From the NCBI GenBank assembly GCA_018267195.1, contig JAFDYY010000005.1, positions 24,225-88,224 of the forward strand: a DNA stretch of 64,000 nt, written 5' to 3'. This DNA is from Bacteroidota bacterium. Lineage in GTDB: Bacteria; Bacteroidota; Bacteroidia; Cytophagales; Cyclobacteriaceae. Numbering within the stretch: the first letter of the stretch is position 1; the number at the start of each line of letters is the position of its first letter. Below are positions 1 through 8,499 of the stretch, in pieces. A model generated the notes under the pieces. It was not told the origin of the DNA. It was given only the letters and a program-made list of their open reading frames with translations, and did not search any database. A program made the translations under genes and the position numbers.

Positions 1-219
1 GATGCCAAACGTGTGCACAGCCAGTGGCTGCCTGACATCGTGGCTCCCGAGCAAAATGCCCTCTCAAAAAAGGACAGCCTGGCATTGATAAAAATGGGCC
101 ATAAGTTAGTGCCCCGTAAAACGATTGGGCGGGTAGATGCTATCTTGGTTTTGAAAAATGGAAAACTGGAGGCCGGTGCCGACCGCACCCGGGGTGATGA
201 CACCGCGACCGGGTATTAA
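1..219 (+). CDS. ggt: Gamma-glutamyltransferase, C-terminal fragment (partial at window edge)
   Basis: The frame is open from base 1 and ends in TAA at 217-219, so only about 72 C-terminal residues are present. Gamma-glutamyltransferase is a periplasmic or secreted Ntn-hydrolase that removes the gamma-glutamyl group of glutathione and related peptides. The visible part matches the end of the small subunit: a QWLPD segment, a KMGHKL segment, then GRVDAI and a tail with [12 protein letters not shown] and a final GY. The catalytic Thr lies upstream, outside the window. It is convergent with the next gene, with only 14 bp between the stop codons and no hairpin. Family assignment rests on the conserved tail only. 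Confidence 0.8.
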   Translation, partial: DAKRVHSQWLPDIVAPEQNALSKKDSLALIKMGHKLVPRKTIGRVDAILVLKNGKLEAGADRTRGDDTATGY

Positions 220-233
220 AAATCTCTCTTGGG

Positions 234-1790
234 TTAATCTTTTACTATCACAAACTCTACCCTCCTATTAAGTTTGCGTGCCTCTTCATTATTCGCTGTA
301 GTAACAGGTTTGGTTCCGCCATAACCCTTGCCCTTAATACGTTTGGACGAAATGCCTTTCGATACCAGATACTTTTTAATTACCTCAACCCGTTGCCGTG
401 ATAATACTAAATTAGCTTCCGGGTTTCCCCGGTTATCGGTGTGCCCTTCCAACAAAATTTCTACGTTTGGATTATTCTGCAAAAAATTTTGTATAACATC
501 TAATTCAGGGAAAGACTCGGCTAGCAATGTGGTAGTGCCTACTACGAATAAAATATTTTTCAGGTTAACCACTGTACCCACCTCAATGGGTTGTAGCTTA
601 AAACTCATTTCAAGGGTTTGTAATTCGTAGGTGTGTATGTCTAATCGTTCGGAGAGATTAACATAACGAGGCGATTGTATTTCAATGTTATAAATTTTAG
701 TAGAAGAAATTTCTATTTCAAATTTACCATTACGGCTTACGGCTTGTAACTGTGTAGAGTCCGTTTTAAATAACAATTGGGCATTAAGCATAGCTCCGGT
801 TTTGGCGTTCGTTACTCGCCCAAACAATCTTACCTTTCTTAAGTTACCTTTAGAAGCATACTTATTCTCTACTATTTTTAAAGTGTCGGCTCGGGTTGAC
901 CGGGTTGAATCATACCAGGCAAAAATATTTCCGTAGCGGTCGCTGTCGCGGGTAGTAGTAAATATAAAAGCCGATGCACCCGTCCGGTAATATAATTCGC
1001 GGGCTTCTGAGTTACGTGGAGGGCCTACATTCAATGGCTCAGACCAATTAGTCCAGGTATCATCTAACCGTGTTGACATAAAAATATCAAAGCCACCTAA
1101 TCCCTTTCTTCCATTCGAGGAAAAAAAAAGAGTACGGTTGTCATCGCTCAGGGATGGTGTCCATTCTTGGAAAAGCGTGTTAATAACCGGTCCCAGATTC
1201 AGGGCATCTCCCCATTGCCCCTCTTTTTTCAAACTCACATAGATATCTTCTACGCCTTTTGTTCCATATGATTCGGCTGCAAATACAAAAGCATTTCCAT
1301 CTTTACTCATCATACCCGAAAAATGATCGGAGCGATTTAAAAAATATGGAATAGAGATATTTTCGGGAGCAGACCACCCTCCTGCCTCCATTTTCCGGCA
1401 AAACGAAATACCCTGAGTGCGGGCGGGTTCCCCATTTTTTCCATAGTGACCTAATAAAAAAAGAATGTTACCATCGGCACTGAAGCCAGCCACAGCGTTA
1501 TACCCGGCATCGTTAATTTCTGCCCCTGCATGAATCGGTGTTTGCCAGCGGCCATCCAATAAAACCGACACCCATATATCGCCCGCATCGCGCTTCCCGC
1601 CTATGTTTTGAGGGTGATTGGCCAGGGTTAAATAAAGAGTTTTGCCATCAGGCGAAATAACCGGAGCCTGTTCATCGTAGGGTGAATTAATCAACCGAAA
1701 AGGAGCCGGAGAAACTTGTTGTGCCGGCACATTGCCTACGGCAAAAGTTAAAAATGACAGCAAAAAGTATAATGTATTTTTAAAAGTCAT
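234..1790 (-). CDS. OmpA-family envelope protein with PD40 beta-propeller repeats
   Basis: This 518-residue protein begins with a signal peptide (about residues 1-23, ending PAQ). About four PD40 (WD40-like) blades follow in residues 35-290, each with an SPDGKTLYL-type strand; one carries the GLGGFDIF motif typical of Bacteroidota PD40 proteins. A carboxypeptidase-regulatory-like beta-sandwich (LFGRVTNAKTGA) lies around residues 325-395. An OmpA C-terminal peptidoglycan-binding domain closes the protein (LEGHTDNRG, then NRRVEFVI). Such proteins probably tether the outer membrane or a surface complex to peptidoglycan; some relatives (PorE-like) associate with T9SS. No T9SS gene adjoins it here, so that role is only an inference. 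The ATG start directly precedes a good signal peptide. Confidence 0.88.
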   Translation of the reverse strand: MTFKNTLYFLLSFLTFAVGNVPAQQVSPAPFRLINSPYDEQAPVISPDGKTLYLTLANHPQNIGGKRDAGDIWVSVLLDGRWQTPIHAGAEINDAGYNAVAGFSADGNILFLLGHYGKNGEPARTQGISFCRKMEAGGWSAPENISIPYFLNRSDHFSGMMSKDGNAFVFAAESYGTKGVEDIYVSLKKEGQWGDALNLGPVINTLFQEWTPSLSDDNRTLFFSSNGRKGLGGFDIFMSTRLDDTWTNWSEPLNVGPPRNSEARELYYRTGASAFIFTTTRDSDRYGNIFAWYDSTRSTRADTLKIVENKYASKGNLRKVRLFGRVTNAKTGAMLNAQLLFKTDSTQLQAVSRNGKFEIEISSTKIYNIEIQSPRYVNLSERLDIHTYELQTLEMSFKLQPIEVGTVVNLKNILFVVGTTTLLAESFPELDVIQNFLQNNPNVEILLEGHTDNRGNPEANLVLSRQRVEVIKKYLVSKGISSKRIKGKGYGGTKPVTTANNEEARKLNRRVEFVIVKD

Positions 1791-1824
1791 ATAAATTGAA
1801 TCGGCAAATTAAGAAAATACACAA

Positions 1825-2412
1825 CTAATATTTACTTACCCACTCGTTTCCTTTTATAAAAAAACGCCACGGCAGTAAAGCGTCTTTACCGGCATAATCA
1901 ATACCAATGCGGGGAGCAGATATAATTTCTTTCGGTCGTATAATAATACCTCTGTCTTCAATCCATAACTTATCGGAAGTGAGCGATACCCCATTTAGTT
2001 TTCGGTCAATCCCCAATGCTTGGGTAAGTTTACCAGGGCCGGAAGTAATTCTTTTAAAAGAATTAACCCGTCTTAATTTTATCATCCGATCGATCCCCTC
2101 CATGGGCTGTAATGCTCTTACTAAAATAGCCTCAGCTTTATTTACCCGGTTGGTTACAATGTTAAACATTTCGTGTACACCGTAGCACAAATACACATAA
2201 GCTACTCCCCCCTGGCCAAACATCACTTCGTTACGTTTGGTTTTTCCTTTGTAAGCATGGCTTCCTTTTTCTATTTCCGAGTAGGCTTCTGTTTCCACAA
2301 TCATACCACTAACAGTCTGACCTCTTATGTTAGCTACCAATATTTTTCCGAGAAGTTGTCGGGCTATAACGGTAACTTTATTGCGCAAGTAAAATGAGTT
2401 ACTAAGTTTCAT
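1825..2412 (-). CDS. DNA-3-methyladenine glycosylase (AAG/MPG family)
   Basis: The 195-residue product matches the alkyladenine DNA glycosylase family, which removes 3-methyladenine and other alkylated purines to start base excision repair. Family signatures are LLGKILVA near residue 20, the active-site segment MIVETEAY (the Glu is the catalytic base in the human enzyme), KRNEVMFGQGGVAYVYLCYG, and SGPGKLTQALGI. The length is normal for a bacterial member. The ATG at 2412 gives a sensible N-terminus. It lies 34 bp upstream of the OmpA-family gene on the same strand, so the two may be co-transcribed, although nothing links their functions. Confidence 0.93.
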   Translation of the reverse strand: MKLSNSFYLRNKVTVIARQLLGKILVANIRGQTVSGMIVETEAYSEIEKGSHAYKGKTKRNEVMFGQGGVAYVYLCYGVHEMFNIVTNRVNKAEAILVRALQPMEGIDRMIKLRRVNSFKRITSGPGKLTQALGIDRKLNGVSLTSDKLWIEDRGIIIRPKEIISAPRIGIDYAGKDALLPWRFFIKGNEWVSKY

Positions 2413-2460
2413 TTGTATCAGGAATACACCAAGCTATTTTTAGTGTCTGGCTCACGAAGA

Positions 2461-2494
2461 TAAAAAAAGAAACCCTCCGTTTTTGGAGGGTTTC
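2461..2494 (-). terminator. Rho-independent terminator of the sdaAB-tolC-macA run
   Basis: A perfect 10-bp stem (GAAACCCTCC, 2469-2478, with GGAGGGTTTC, 2485-2494) has a 6-nt loop. Read on the minus strand it is followed by seven T residues (complement of 2462-2468). It sits 27 bp after the stop codon of the membrane fusion protein gene, so it closes that operon. It also shows that no ABC transporter gene follows in the same transcript. Confidence 0.9.
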
Positions 2495-2521
2495 TTGATA
2501 GGTCAAATCTATCGATTAATG

Positions 2522-3922
2522 CTATTTTTTAAGTTCTTCTTTTTTATCTTCTTTTTTGGCTGCCATAACTTTGTCACCATCTTTCAGTCTTTTTGAAACA
2601 ACCAGAAAAGGGCCGGTAATTACTTCCACACTGTCGGGTAGACCGGAAAGAATCTCAATATTATCGTAGTCGCTAATACCTGTTTTCACTTCCTTCATTT
2701 TAGCCGTGCCTTTATCATTGATAAATACCACAATCTTATCTTCTTTCTTTTCATTTTTCTCTTTGCCGGTAGTTACCTTGCGATCGCTGTTATCATCCTG
2801 CGGGCCTCTATCATCGGGTCCGCTTGATTTTTTCTCAATTGCAATTCCTTCGGGCGTGCGAGTAGTAACGGCCGAAAGCGGCACCGACAATACGTTATTT
2901 TTCTTTTGGGTAATAATCTCCACACTCGCTGTCATCCCAGGACGAAAAGGATACTTATTTCCTTTTTTAATCAGATCCAGATACGAGGAACGCAGAATCA
3001 AAATACGGACCTCAAATTCAGTAATGGCATCGGTAGAAGTTTTATCTTTTGCCGTATTCGCGATGTTGGTTACCACGCCTTTAAATTTTTTGCCGGACAT
3101 TGTGTAGGCATCTACATCAATGATAACGGTATCGCGAAGGTGTACCCTCACAATGTCGTTTTCATTTACATTCACCCGTACTTCCATCACGTTCAAATCG
3201 GCAATGCGAAGCATCTCTGTACCCGTCATCGTGGCCGTCCCTACAACACGCTCTCCTTTTTTAACACTTAGTTTAGAAACGGTTCCCTTCATGGGGGCCA
3301 CTACGGTGGTCTTGCGTACATTTTCGCGGGCTTCTTTTACGGAAGCTTCCGTACTGCTCACCATAAACTTGGTGGCTTCTAAATTTTGATGAGCTGAAGT
3401 CAGGTTATTTTTTGCTACCTGATAGGCCTGCACGGCCGTTTGCCAGTCAGCATCGGAAATAACTTTTTCATTATGCAGTTTATCCTGCCTCTTGTAGTCA
3501 AGTTCCGCTTTGGCTAAATTAGCTTCGGCTACGGAAATAGAGGCTTTGCTGGCCTCCACATTAGCACGTTGCTGGCTAAGCGAAGCTTCATTCCTTTCTA
3601 ATTGGCTCTTTAAAATATCGGGTCTGATTTTCACCAATGATTTTCCAAGTTCAACCGAGTCGCCATCTTCCACATTTAATTCAATAATCTCACCCGAAAC
3701 TTCAGGTGCAATTTTTACTTCGATAACGGGTTGCACGGTACCTGATGCACTCACTTTTTCGGTAATAGATACTTTCTTTGTTTTGCCCAACTCCACTTCT
3801 AACTCACGTGACTTGCCGATCCAGCCCTGCGATTTTCCAATAATGAGAATCAGAATGAGACCTACCAAAATGCCGATTCCCCAATACATCAGCCGGTTTG
3901 ATTTTTTCTTTTGCTTAGCCAT
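2522..3922 (-). CDS. Efflux periplasmic adaptor (HlyD/MacA-type membrane fusion protein)
   Basis: The 466-residue adaptor would bridge an inner-membrane transporter and a TolC-type outer-membrane channel. There is a basic N-terminus and one membrane anchor (about residues 10-30), a barrel-sandwich (lipoyl-like) half with APEVSGEIIEL, and a long alpha-helical hairpin (about 100-195) rich in Ala, Glu and Gln. The second lipoyl half (APMKGTVSKLSVKKGERV) and beta-barrel domains follow. An unusual charged insert of about 30 residues, rich in Asp, Lys and Gly, lies near residues 365-400, and the tail is Lys-rich. The tolC-like gene is 61 bp upstream on the same strand. MacB-type ATPase and permease genes, common partners, are absent; a terminator follows directly. 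Confidence 0.88.
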   Translation of the reverse strand: MAKQKKKSNRLMYWGIGILVGLILILIIGKSQGWIGKSRELEVELGKTKKVSITEKVSASGTVQPVIEVKIAPEVSGEIIELNVEDGDSVELGKSLVKIRPDILKSQLERNEASLSQQRANVEASKASISVAEANLAKAELDYKRQDKLHNEKVISDADWQTAVQAYQVAKNNLTSAHQNLEATKFMVSSTEASVKEARENVRKTTVVAPMKGTVSKLSVKKGERVVGTATMTGTEMLRIADLNVMEVRVNVNENDIVRVHLRDTVIIDVDAYTMSGKKFKGVVTNIANTAKDKTSTDAITEFEVRILILRSSYLDLIKKGNKYPFRPGMTASVEIITQKKNNVLSVPLSAVTTRTPEGIAIEKKSSGPDDRGPQDDNSDRKVTTGKEKNEKKEDKIVVFINDKGTAKMKEVKTGISDYDNIEILSGLPDSVEVITGPFLVVSKRLKDGDKVMAAKKEDKKEELKK

Positions 3923-3983
3923 GAAAATTAGAAGTTAAAAATTGATTATTAGTTTGTAGTTAGTTTATCCGTAAGCTTCGGTG

Positions 3984-5408
3984 TTAATACTCAATGGTTT
4001 TTCCCTGGTAAAATTCTAACACTTTTTTGGTTAAAATAAAATTGTATTTAGCACGGGCCAGGGCCGATTTAGCCGAGTATAAATCATTCGATGAAACCTG
4101 ATACTCGATGTAGGTAGCCGCTCCGTTTTCATACCGTTGCTGGGTCATTCGAAATGCCTCTTCATTTGAGTTTACTTGTTTTACCGCAGCCGAATAAGTT
4201 TTAGCGGCTGCTAACGCATTGTTGTAGGCTGTCTCGATAGACTGGCGCAAAGTATTTTCTGTTTCTTTCACCGTAATGTTGGCCAACTCCCGGTTGATAA
4301 TAGCCTGCTGCACCCCGGTGCGCGTTTGAAACCCGTTTAAGATCGGGATTGAAAGACTTACACCTAAGTTTTTATACAGGTTGTCGGTAACCTGATCTGT
4401 TACTCTATAGTGATCAGCCACTTGTACTTGTTGTGGCATCATGGTCGTAACGGGCATAGAGGTATTTCCATTTACATACCCTATGGTAACCGGTGTGGGA
4501 GCGCTCATGCTGTAGCGTGGTCCATCGGAAGCACTGTTGTAGTTAGAGATCATGGCAAAATTAGCCGACAACCTCGGAAGATAATTTGCCTTAGCTGCTT
4601 TCAATGCCAACTCGGCACTTTCCACTTTCAGTAAAGCACTTTTTACCTGCGGCAAACTTTGGGTTGATTGAGCGTATATGTCTTCGGGCGTTTGCGGAAT
4701 GGCCATGTCTTCAATCGTTAAATTAGGTACAATTACCTCAAACTGGTTAGAGGCGGGTACCTGCATAGATTGCTTAAGTATAAGTAACGAAAGGTTATAA
4801 GTATTCTCCTGTGTTACCAGGTTGGTTTCATTGGTAGCCACTACTGCTTCCTGGCTCAGTTGATTACTTTTTGCCAACGCTCCGGCATCTACCTGCTTTA
4901 ATATCTTTTCTAATGTCTGATTGCTGGAGTTCAACTGAAACTTAGCGTTCTCCATCAGCTCTTTGTTCAAAATAACGTTAGTATAATTCGTTACTACGCT
5001 GATAATAACATCGTTCTTTGCTTTCTGTAAATCTAAATCGGCCGCAGCTACATTTTTTTGATTTTGACGGAATGTGTATTGGTTTTTAAATCCATTAAAC
5101 AAAGTGATCTGGCTCATTACCGAAGGGTTTATGGTTTTGGTTACCCCCTGATAGTACTGATACGTTACCGGGTTAAGATTGCGGCCATAGTTTTGGCTTC
5201 CGGAAGCATTAAAACTCAGGCTGGGTAAAAAATTACCCTTGGCGCCCAGCAACCCGATGCGGTTCGTCTCCACATTATACACACTTCGCTTTACGGTAAG
5301 GTTGTTATCGAGGGCGATCCGGATGCACTCTTGCATCGACAACTTTTCTTGCGCATAAGCCGACACTAAACTACCGATCCCTAAAAAGGCAAGTACCAAT
5401 CTCTTCAT
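3984..5408 (-). CDS. TolC-family outer membrane efflux protein
   Basis: This 474-residue protein has a cleavable signal peptide (residues 1-19, ending AYA) followed by the family's first helix motif (LSMQECIRIALDNN). Two outer-membrane-efflux (OEP) repeats make up the rest: long amphipathic helices rich in Ala, Asn and Gln, and the second-repeat LGVSLSIPILNGFQTR segment. A Pro/Val/Thr-rich stretch around residues 300-335 probably forms an extracellular loop. It would form the trimeric outer-membrane exit duct for substrates delivered by the adaptor encoded just downstream. It starts 3 nt after the stop of the serine dehydratase beta gene, so these genes are almost certainly co-transcribed. 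Confidence 0.9.
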   Translation of the reverse strand: MKRLVLAFLGIGSLVSAYAQEKLSMQECIRIALDNNLTVKRSVYNVETNRIGLLGAKGNFLPSLSFNASGSQNYGRNLNPVTYQYYQGVTKTINPSVMSQITLFNGFKNQYTFRQNQKNVAAADLDLQKAKNDVIISVVTNYTNVILNKELMENAKFQLNSSNQTLEKILKQVDAGALAKSNQLSQEAVVATNETNLVTQENTYNLSLLILKQSMQVPASNQFEVIVPNLTIEDMAIPQTPEDIYAQSTQSLPQVKSALLKVESAELALKAAKANYLPRLSANFAMISNYNSASDGPRYSMSAPTPVTIGYVNGNTSMPVTTMMPQQVQVADHYRVTDQVTDNLYKNLGVSLSIPILNGFQTRTGVQQAIINRELANITVKETENTLRQSIETAYNNALAAAKTYSAAVKQVNSNEEAFRMTQQRYENGAATYIEYQVSSNDLYSAKSALARAKYNFILTKKVLEFYQGKTIEY

Positions 5409-5411
5409 ACA

Positions 5412-6086
5412 TTAATTAATTTGAGGAATATAAATCACTTCTTTTATCCAACTAAGACTTTTTAAATACTCGAATGTTACAGGCTTAATACCCGAGTCCA
5501 TCTCGATGACCAGACAAGCCAAATCATTTTTTCCTTTTCTGGAAACAGACATCGTAGCAATGTTACAATCGTCATGAGCCAGCACATCGGCTATAAAGGC
5601 AATGCTTCCTTTTACATCGGCTGCAAAAATGATGGCTGTATGCAAACTCGTAGAAAAATCGGCTTTAAATCCATCCACCTCTGCCATGTTTACAATGCCA
5701 CCGCCTTTGCTCTCGCCTAATACTTCAACTTCCTGTTCTCCCCTCTTCAATTTTAAACGGATCGAATTAGGGTGTAAGGTGGAGGCATTGCCCACTGACT
5801 TAAAGTGGTACTTCAAACCTTTTTCTTTGGCTATTTCTATGGCTTCTTTTATGCGCTTGTCGTCCGTATTAAAATCCATCAACCCCGCTAATATGGCCCG
5901 GTCGCTGCCGTGGCCTTCGTAAGTACGAGCGAAAGAATTATAAAAAGTAATGTCAGCTTCTTCGGGCATGCCTCCCAATATCTTTACGGCTGCCTTGGCA
6001 ATGCGCACAACCCCGGCTGTATGAGAACTGGAGGGGCCAATCATAATCGGGCCAATCATATCAAAAATGCTGCTTTTCTCTGCCAT
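5412..6086 (-). CDS. sdaAB: L-serine dehydratase (iron-sulfur type), beta subunit
   Basis: L-serine dehydratase converts L-serine to pyruvate and ammonia. This 224-residue subunit has the SDH-beta domain (DMIGPIMIGPSSSHTAG near the N-terminus) and a C-terminal ACT domain (about residues 150-224), a regulatory fold that often binds an amino acid. The Fe-S cluster ligands belong to the alpha subunit, which is not in this window. I chose the ATG at 6086 because MAEKSSIFDMIGP is the conserved start; an in-frame extension to 6140 lacks homology-like sequence. It is immediately upstream of the tolC-like gene (3-nt gap), an unusual operon partner. Confidence 0.9.
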   Translation of the reverse strand: MAEKSSIFDMIGPIMIGPSSSHTAGVVRIAKAAVKILGGMPEEADITFYNSFARTYEGHGSDRAILAGLMDFNTDDKRIKEAIEIAKEKGLKYHFKSVGNASTLHPNSIRLKLKRGEQEVEVLGESKGGGIVNMAEVDGFKADFSTSLHTAIIFAADVKGSIAFIADVLAHDDCNIATMSVSRKGKNDLACLVIEMDSGIKPVTFEYLKSLSWIKEVIYIPQIN

Positions 6087-6172
6087 AGGGGCGCAAATAT
6101 GTGATGCAAACGCAAAAACCTCAAAAAAGGATGTGCTCAAAGATTAAAAAGTAGTAAGAAAAATGATTTTTT

Positions 6173-8335
6173 TTATCTGACTACCAATTTTAGTGTCTTA
6201 GAGCCGCCTGCCCATACGCAACGTACCAGGTACAGCCCTGAACTGAGGTTATGATCAACGGTTTTAATTTGATTTGAAGTTACCAATATGGGGTCTGATA
6301 GTTTTTGTCCGAGGATACTAAAGAATTGAACAGTAAAATTTTCTGTTCCCCGAAAACTGACCGGCTGGTAATGCTCCACCGGGTTGGGGTACATTGAAAT
6401 CAAATTTTCGGGCAAAGAATGCGATGTGCTATCTATTTTTAAAATCTGTAACCCTCCGGTAATATTCCCGGTAACCACCAAAGGAAATTTATTCGCATAC
6501 AGGTCTGCAGCCGTTAATGAAAGGTAGGTTGATAGCACTTTGGGTTCGTACTTATTTTTTAGTGAATTAAAAATCTGTAGTGTATCGCCCCGATTGTTCG
6601 ACTTAAAATCGTGAAAAATTACCATCGACCCTTTGTTCCCTAAAATCAAGTCGGGCTTTCCATCATTTTGAAAATCGGCTATAACCGGTGAAACACAATA
6701 CCGCGTTAGGCTGGAGTTAAGCCCAAGATAGCCGGAGTTGTACAATACAAAATTAAACGAACCGAGGTTGCGATAGTATTGAAGAGAGCCATCTGCCTTC
6801 CCCCATAAAATATCTATGGCACCATCGCCATCTATGTCGTACCAGTATATGTTTTCGTACTGCGCCAGCGAAAATCCAACCGGAGTGGGTGTGCTTCCCG
6901 AAAAATCAATACCAGCCGTTGCCCGGTTTAACCAATAATAAAGTTGGGTAACAAAGGTTTTTTTATCTGTAGCGGTAAATGTTAAATCTGTTTTGCCATC
7001 GCCATTTACATCCACCCACTGAATCTTGATATTGTATAACCCGAATGATGAGAAATTTTGAAAATCGGAAGTGATCAGTTTATAGGAAGGTTGAAAAAAA
7101 TTTCCGGTGTTTTCATACTGGAAAATTGACGCTACAGTATCTGCGGCAGCCCAATAGCTTACAAATAAATCTAAATCGCCATCATTATCGTAATCGGCAA
7201 AAGCCGGAGATGAATAGCTGCCCACATCAATCATTTGCTCCTGCAAAAAATTCGTTTTACGAAAACTAAACTGTGGCAGTATGTTACTGCCTGTGTTTTT
7301 ATAATACCATACTGAGTTCGATAAGTCGAATGCGGTAGCTACTCGCGGGCTGACGTTGGTAGAAATTGTTAAATCTTTTACCCCGTCAAAATCGACATCT
7401 TCAAAAAAAGCAGCCGGAAACAACAAGGTGCTGGGGGTAGCCGGTGGAAACACTGTAAAACTATTAAACACGGCACTATCGCGGGTACCTTGGTTGGGAA
7501 AATGGTACAACGAATTGCAAGTCTGTTCTGAAAATAGAAAATCGTGCAGGCCGTTGTTGTTCAGGTCAATGGTAAGGAGCGACTTACCTGTATCGTGCTG
7601 CACACGCGGTACTCCCGGGCAATTTTGTCCATTAAAAGCATACTGGCCGCAATCGCACTCACGCAGGTTACCCCAGGTATTGGTAACTAATTTCAATTGC
7701 ATAGAATCATTTCTGCCTGTGCGCTCTATACTCATGTTACGATGAAATTCAAAAGAACCATTTAAACTAAAGCTGGCCACTATTACATCCAGATCGCCAT
7801 CCTCATCTACATCATCTATGGCCGGAATGTCGGTGGCATTCATTGGTATATTAATAGAACCGTACTTTCCGGTAGTAAGCAGCGGCCGACCTAAATTAAA
7901 AGGCCTCCACGAAAGGTTTTTTCCCGGCTGTGTAGTATTGATAAAAACTGAAATGCCTCCGGGGTTGGTAGTTAGCACATCTTTTTTTCCGTCTCTGTTT
8001 ACATCGCGTAGCAGCATCCACTCCGATATAGCCGTTGGAAAATAAGATTCATAAGCGGGTGCATAGCTGTACTGATTGCCAATAGCCAAATAAGTAAATA
8101 CTTTGTTAGCGGTTCGGTCGAACACCGCTAGATCAGGTGTGCCATCGCCATTCAAATCAAAGGAGTTAAGTTGAGCTGAGTTAAGTCCGCCTGCCCATGG
8201 CATAAGCAGGCTTTTTCCGTTAGTTTCTACAGGAATGGATGAATCAAAATGCAAGTAACTCTGTGCTGGAGCATGGTCAGTAACAACCAGTAAAAAAGTT
8301 GCTATCCATAAGCTCGGCTGTAAAAATAATTGCAT
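6173..8335 (-). CDS. Secreted FG-GAP (VCBS) repeat protein with T9SS type A sorting domain
   Basis: The protein (720 residues from ATG 8335) has a hydrophobic signal peptide ending AQS. About nine FG-GAP/VCBS blades with Asp-rich calcium-binding-like loops follow (for example DLNGDGTPDLAVF, DVDEDGDLDVIVA, DIDGDGAIDILWG), so it should fold as a beta-propeller or integrin-alpha-like array. The final 75 residues are a T9SS type A sorting domain (SMYPNPV, then LSSGLYLVR), which predicts export across the outer membrane and cell-surface attachment or release. The start is uncertain: ATG 8416 and TTG 8425 are in frame upstream. I prefer 8335 because a TAGCTTTG box ends 3 nt before it and the signal peptide then has normal length. 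The ligand is unknown. Confidence 0.85.
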   Translation of the reverse strand: MQLFLQPSLWIATFLLVVTDHAPAQSYLHFDSSIPVETNGKSLLMPWAGGLNSAQLNSFDLNGDGTPDLAVFDRTANKVFTYLAIGNQYSYAPAYESYFPTAISEWMLLRDVNRDGKKDVLTTNPGGISVFINTTQPGKNLSWRPFNLGRPLLTTGKYGSINIPMNATDIPAIDDVDEDGDLDVIVASFSLNGSFEFHRNMSIERTGRNDSMQLKLVTNTWGNLRECDCGQYAFNGQNCPGVPRVQHDTGKSLLTIDLNNNGLHDFLFSEQTCNSLYHFPNQGTRDSAVFNSFTVFPPATPSTLLFPAAFFEDVDFDGVKDLTISTNVSPRVATAFDLSNSVWYYKNTGSNILPQFSFRKTNFLQEQMIDVGSYSSPAFADYDNDGDLDLFVSYWAAADTVASIFQYENTGNFFQPSYKLITSDFQNFSSFGLYNIKIQWVDVNGDGKTDLTFTATDKKTFVTQLYYWLNRATAGIDFSGSTPTPVGFSLAQYENIYWYDIDGDGAIDILWGKADGSLQYYRNLGSFNFVLYNSGYLGLNSSLTRYCVSPVIADFQNDGKPDLILGNKGSMVIFHDFKSNNRGDTLQIFNSLKNKYEPKVLSTYLSLTAADLYANKFPLVVTGNITGGLQILKIDSTSHSLPENLISMYPNPVEHYQPVSFRGTENFTVQFFSILGQKLSDPILVTSNQIKTVDHNLSSGLYLVRCVWAGGSKTLKLVVR

Positions 8336-8338
8336 AGG

Positions 8339-8346
8339 CAAAGCTA
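8339..8346 (-). promoter_or_regulatory. TAnnTTTG promoter box upstream of the FG-GAP gene
   Basis: On the minus strand the bases read TAGCTTTG, matching the Bacteroidota -7 consensus, and end 3 nt before ATG 8335. This would give a leaderless or nearly leaderless transcript. No convincing -33 TTTG was found, so support is modest. Confidence 0.4.
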
Positions 8347-8415
8347 ACCATAAGATGAAACTACCGAATCTTTCAAAAATTGTTTTACCAAAATAATATT
8401 TCAGGATTGCAAGCA

Positions 8416-8444
8416 TCTCTGCCAACTATTTTTGTTGGCAGAGA
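8416..8444 (-). repeat. Perfect 11-bp inverted repeat upstream of the FG-GAP gene
   Basis: TCTCTGCCAAC (8416-8426) pairs fully with GTTGGCAGAGA (8434-8444) across a 7-nt loop. It lies between two minus-strand genes and overlaps the alternative starts TTG 8425 and ATG 8416. On neither strand is it followed by a T tract, so it is not a standard terminator. It may be an mRNA-stabilising or processing hairpin, a weak terminator for the gene upstream, or an operator. Confidence 0.6.
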
Positions 8445-8499
8445 GCTATGTGTAGTTTATTCTGACCAGCAATAGTTATATTCTATTGCATTGTGTGGG

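Noticed and set aside
6087..6140. N-terminal extension of sdaAB to a start at 6140
   Set aside because: The added 18 residues lack any similarity to the family, and the conserved start is at 6086.
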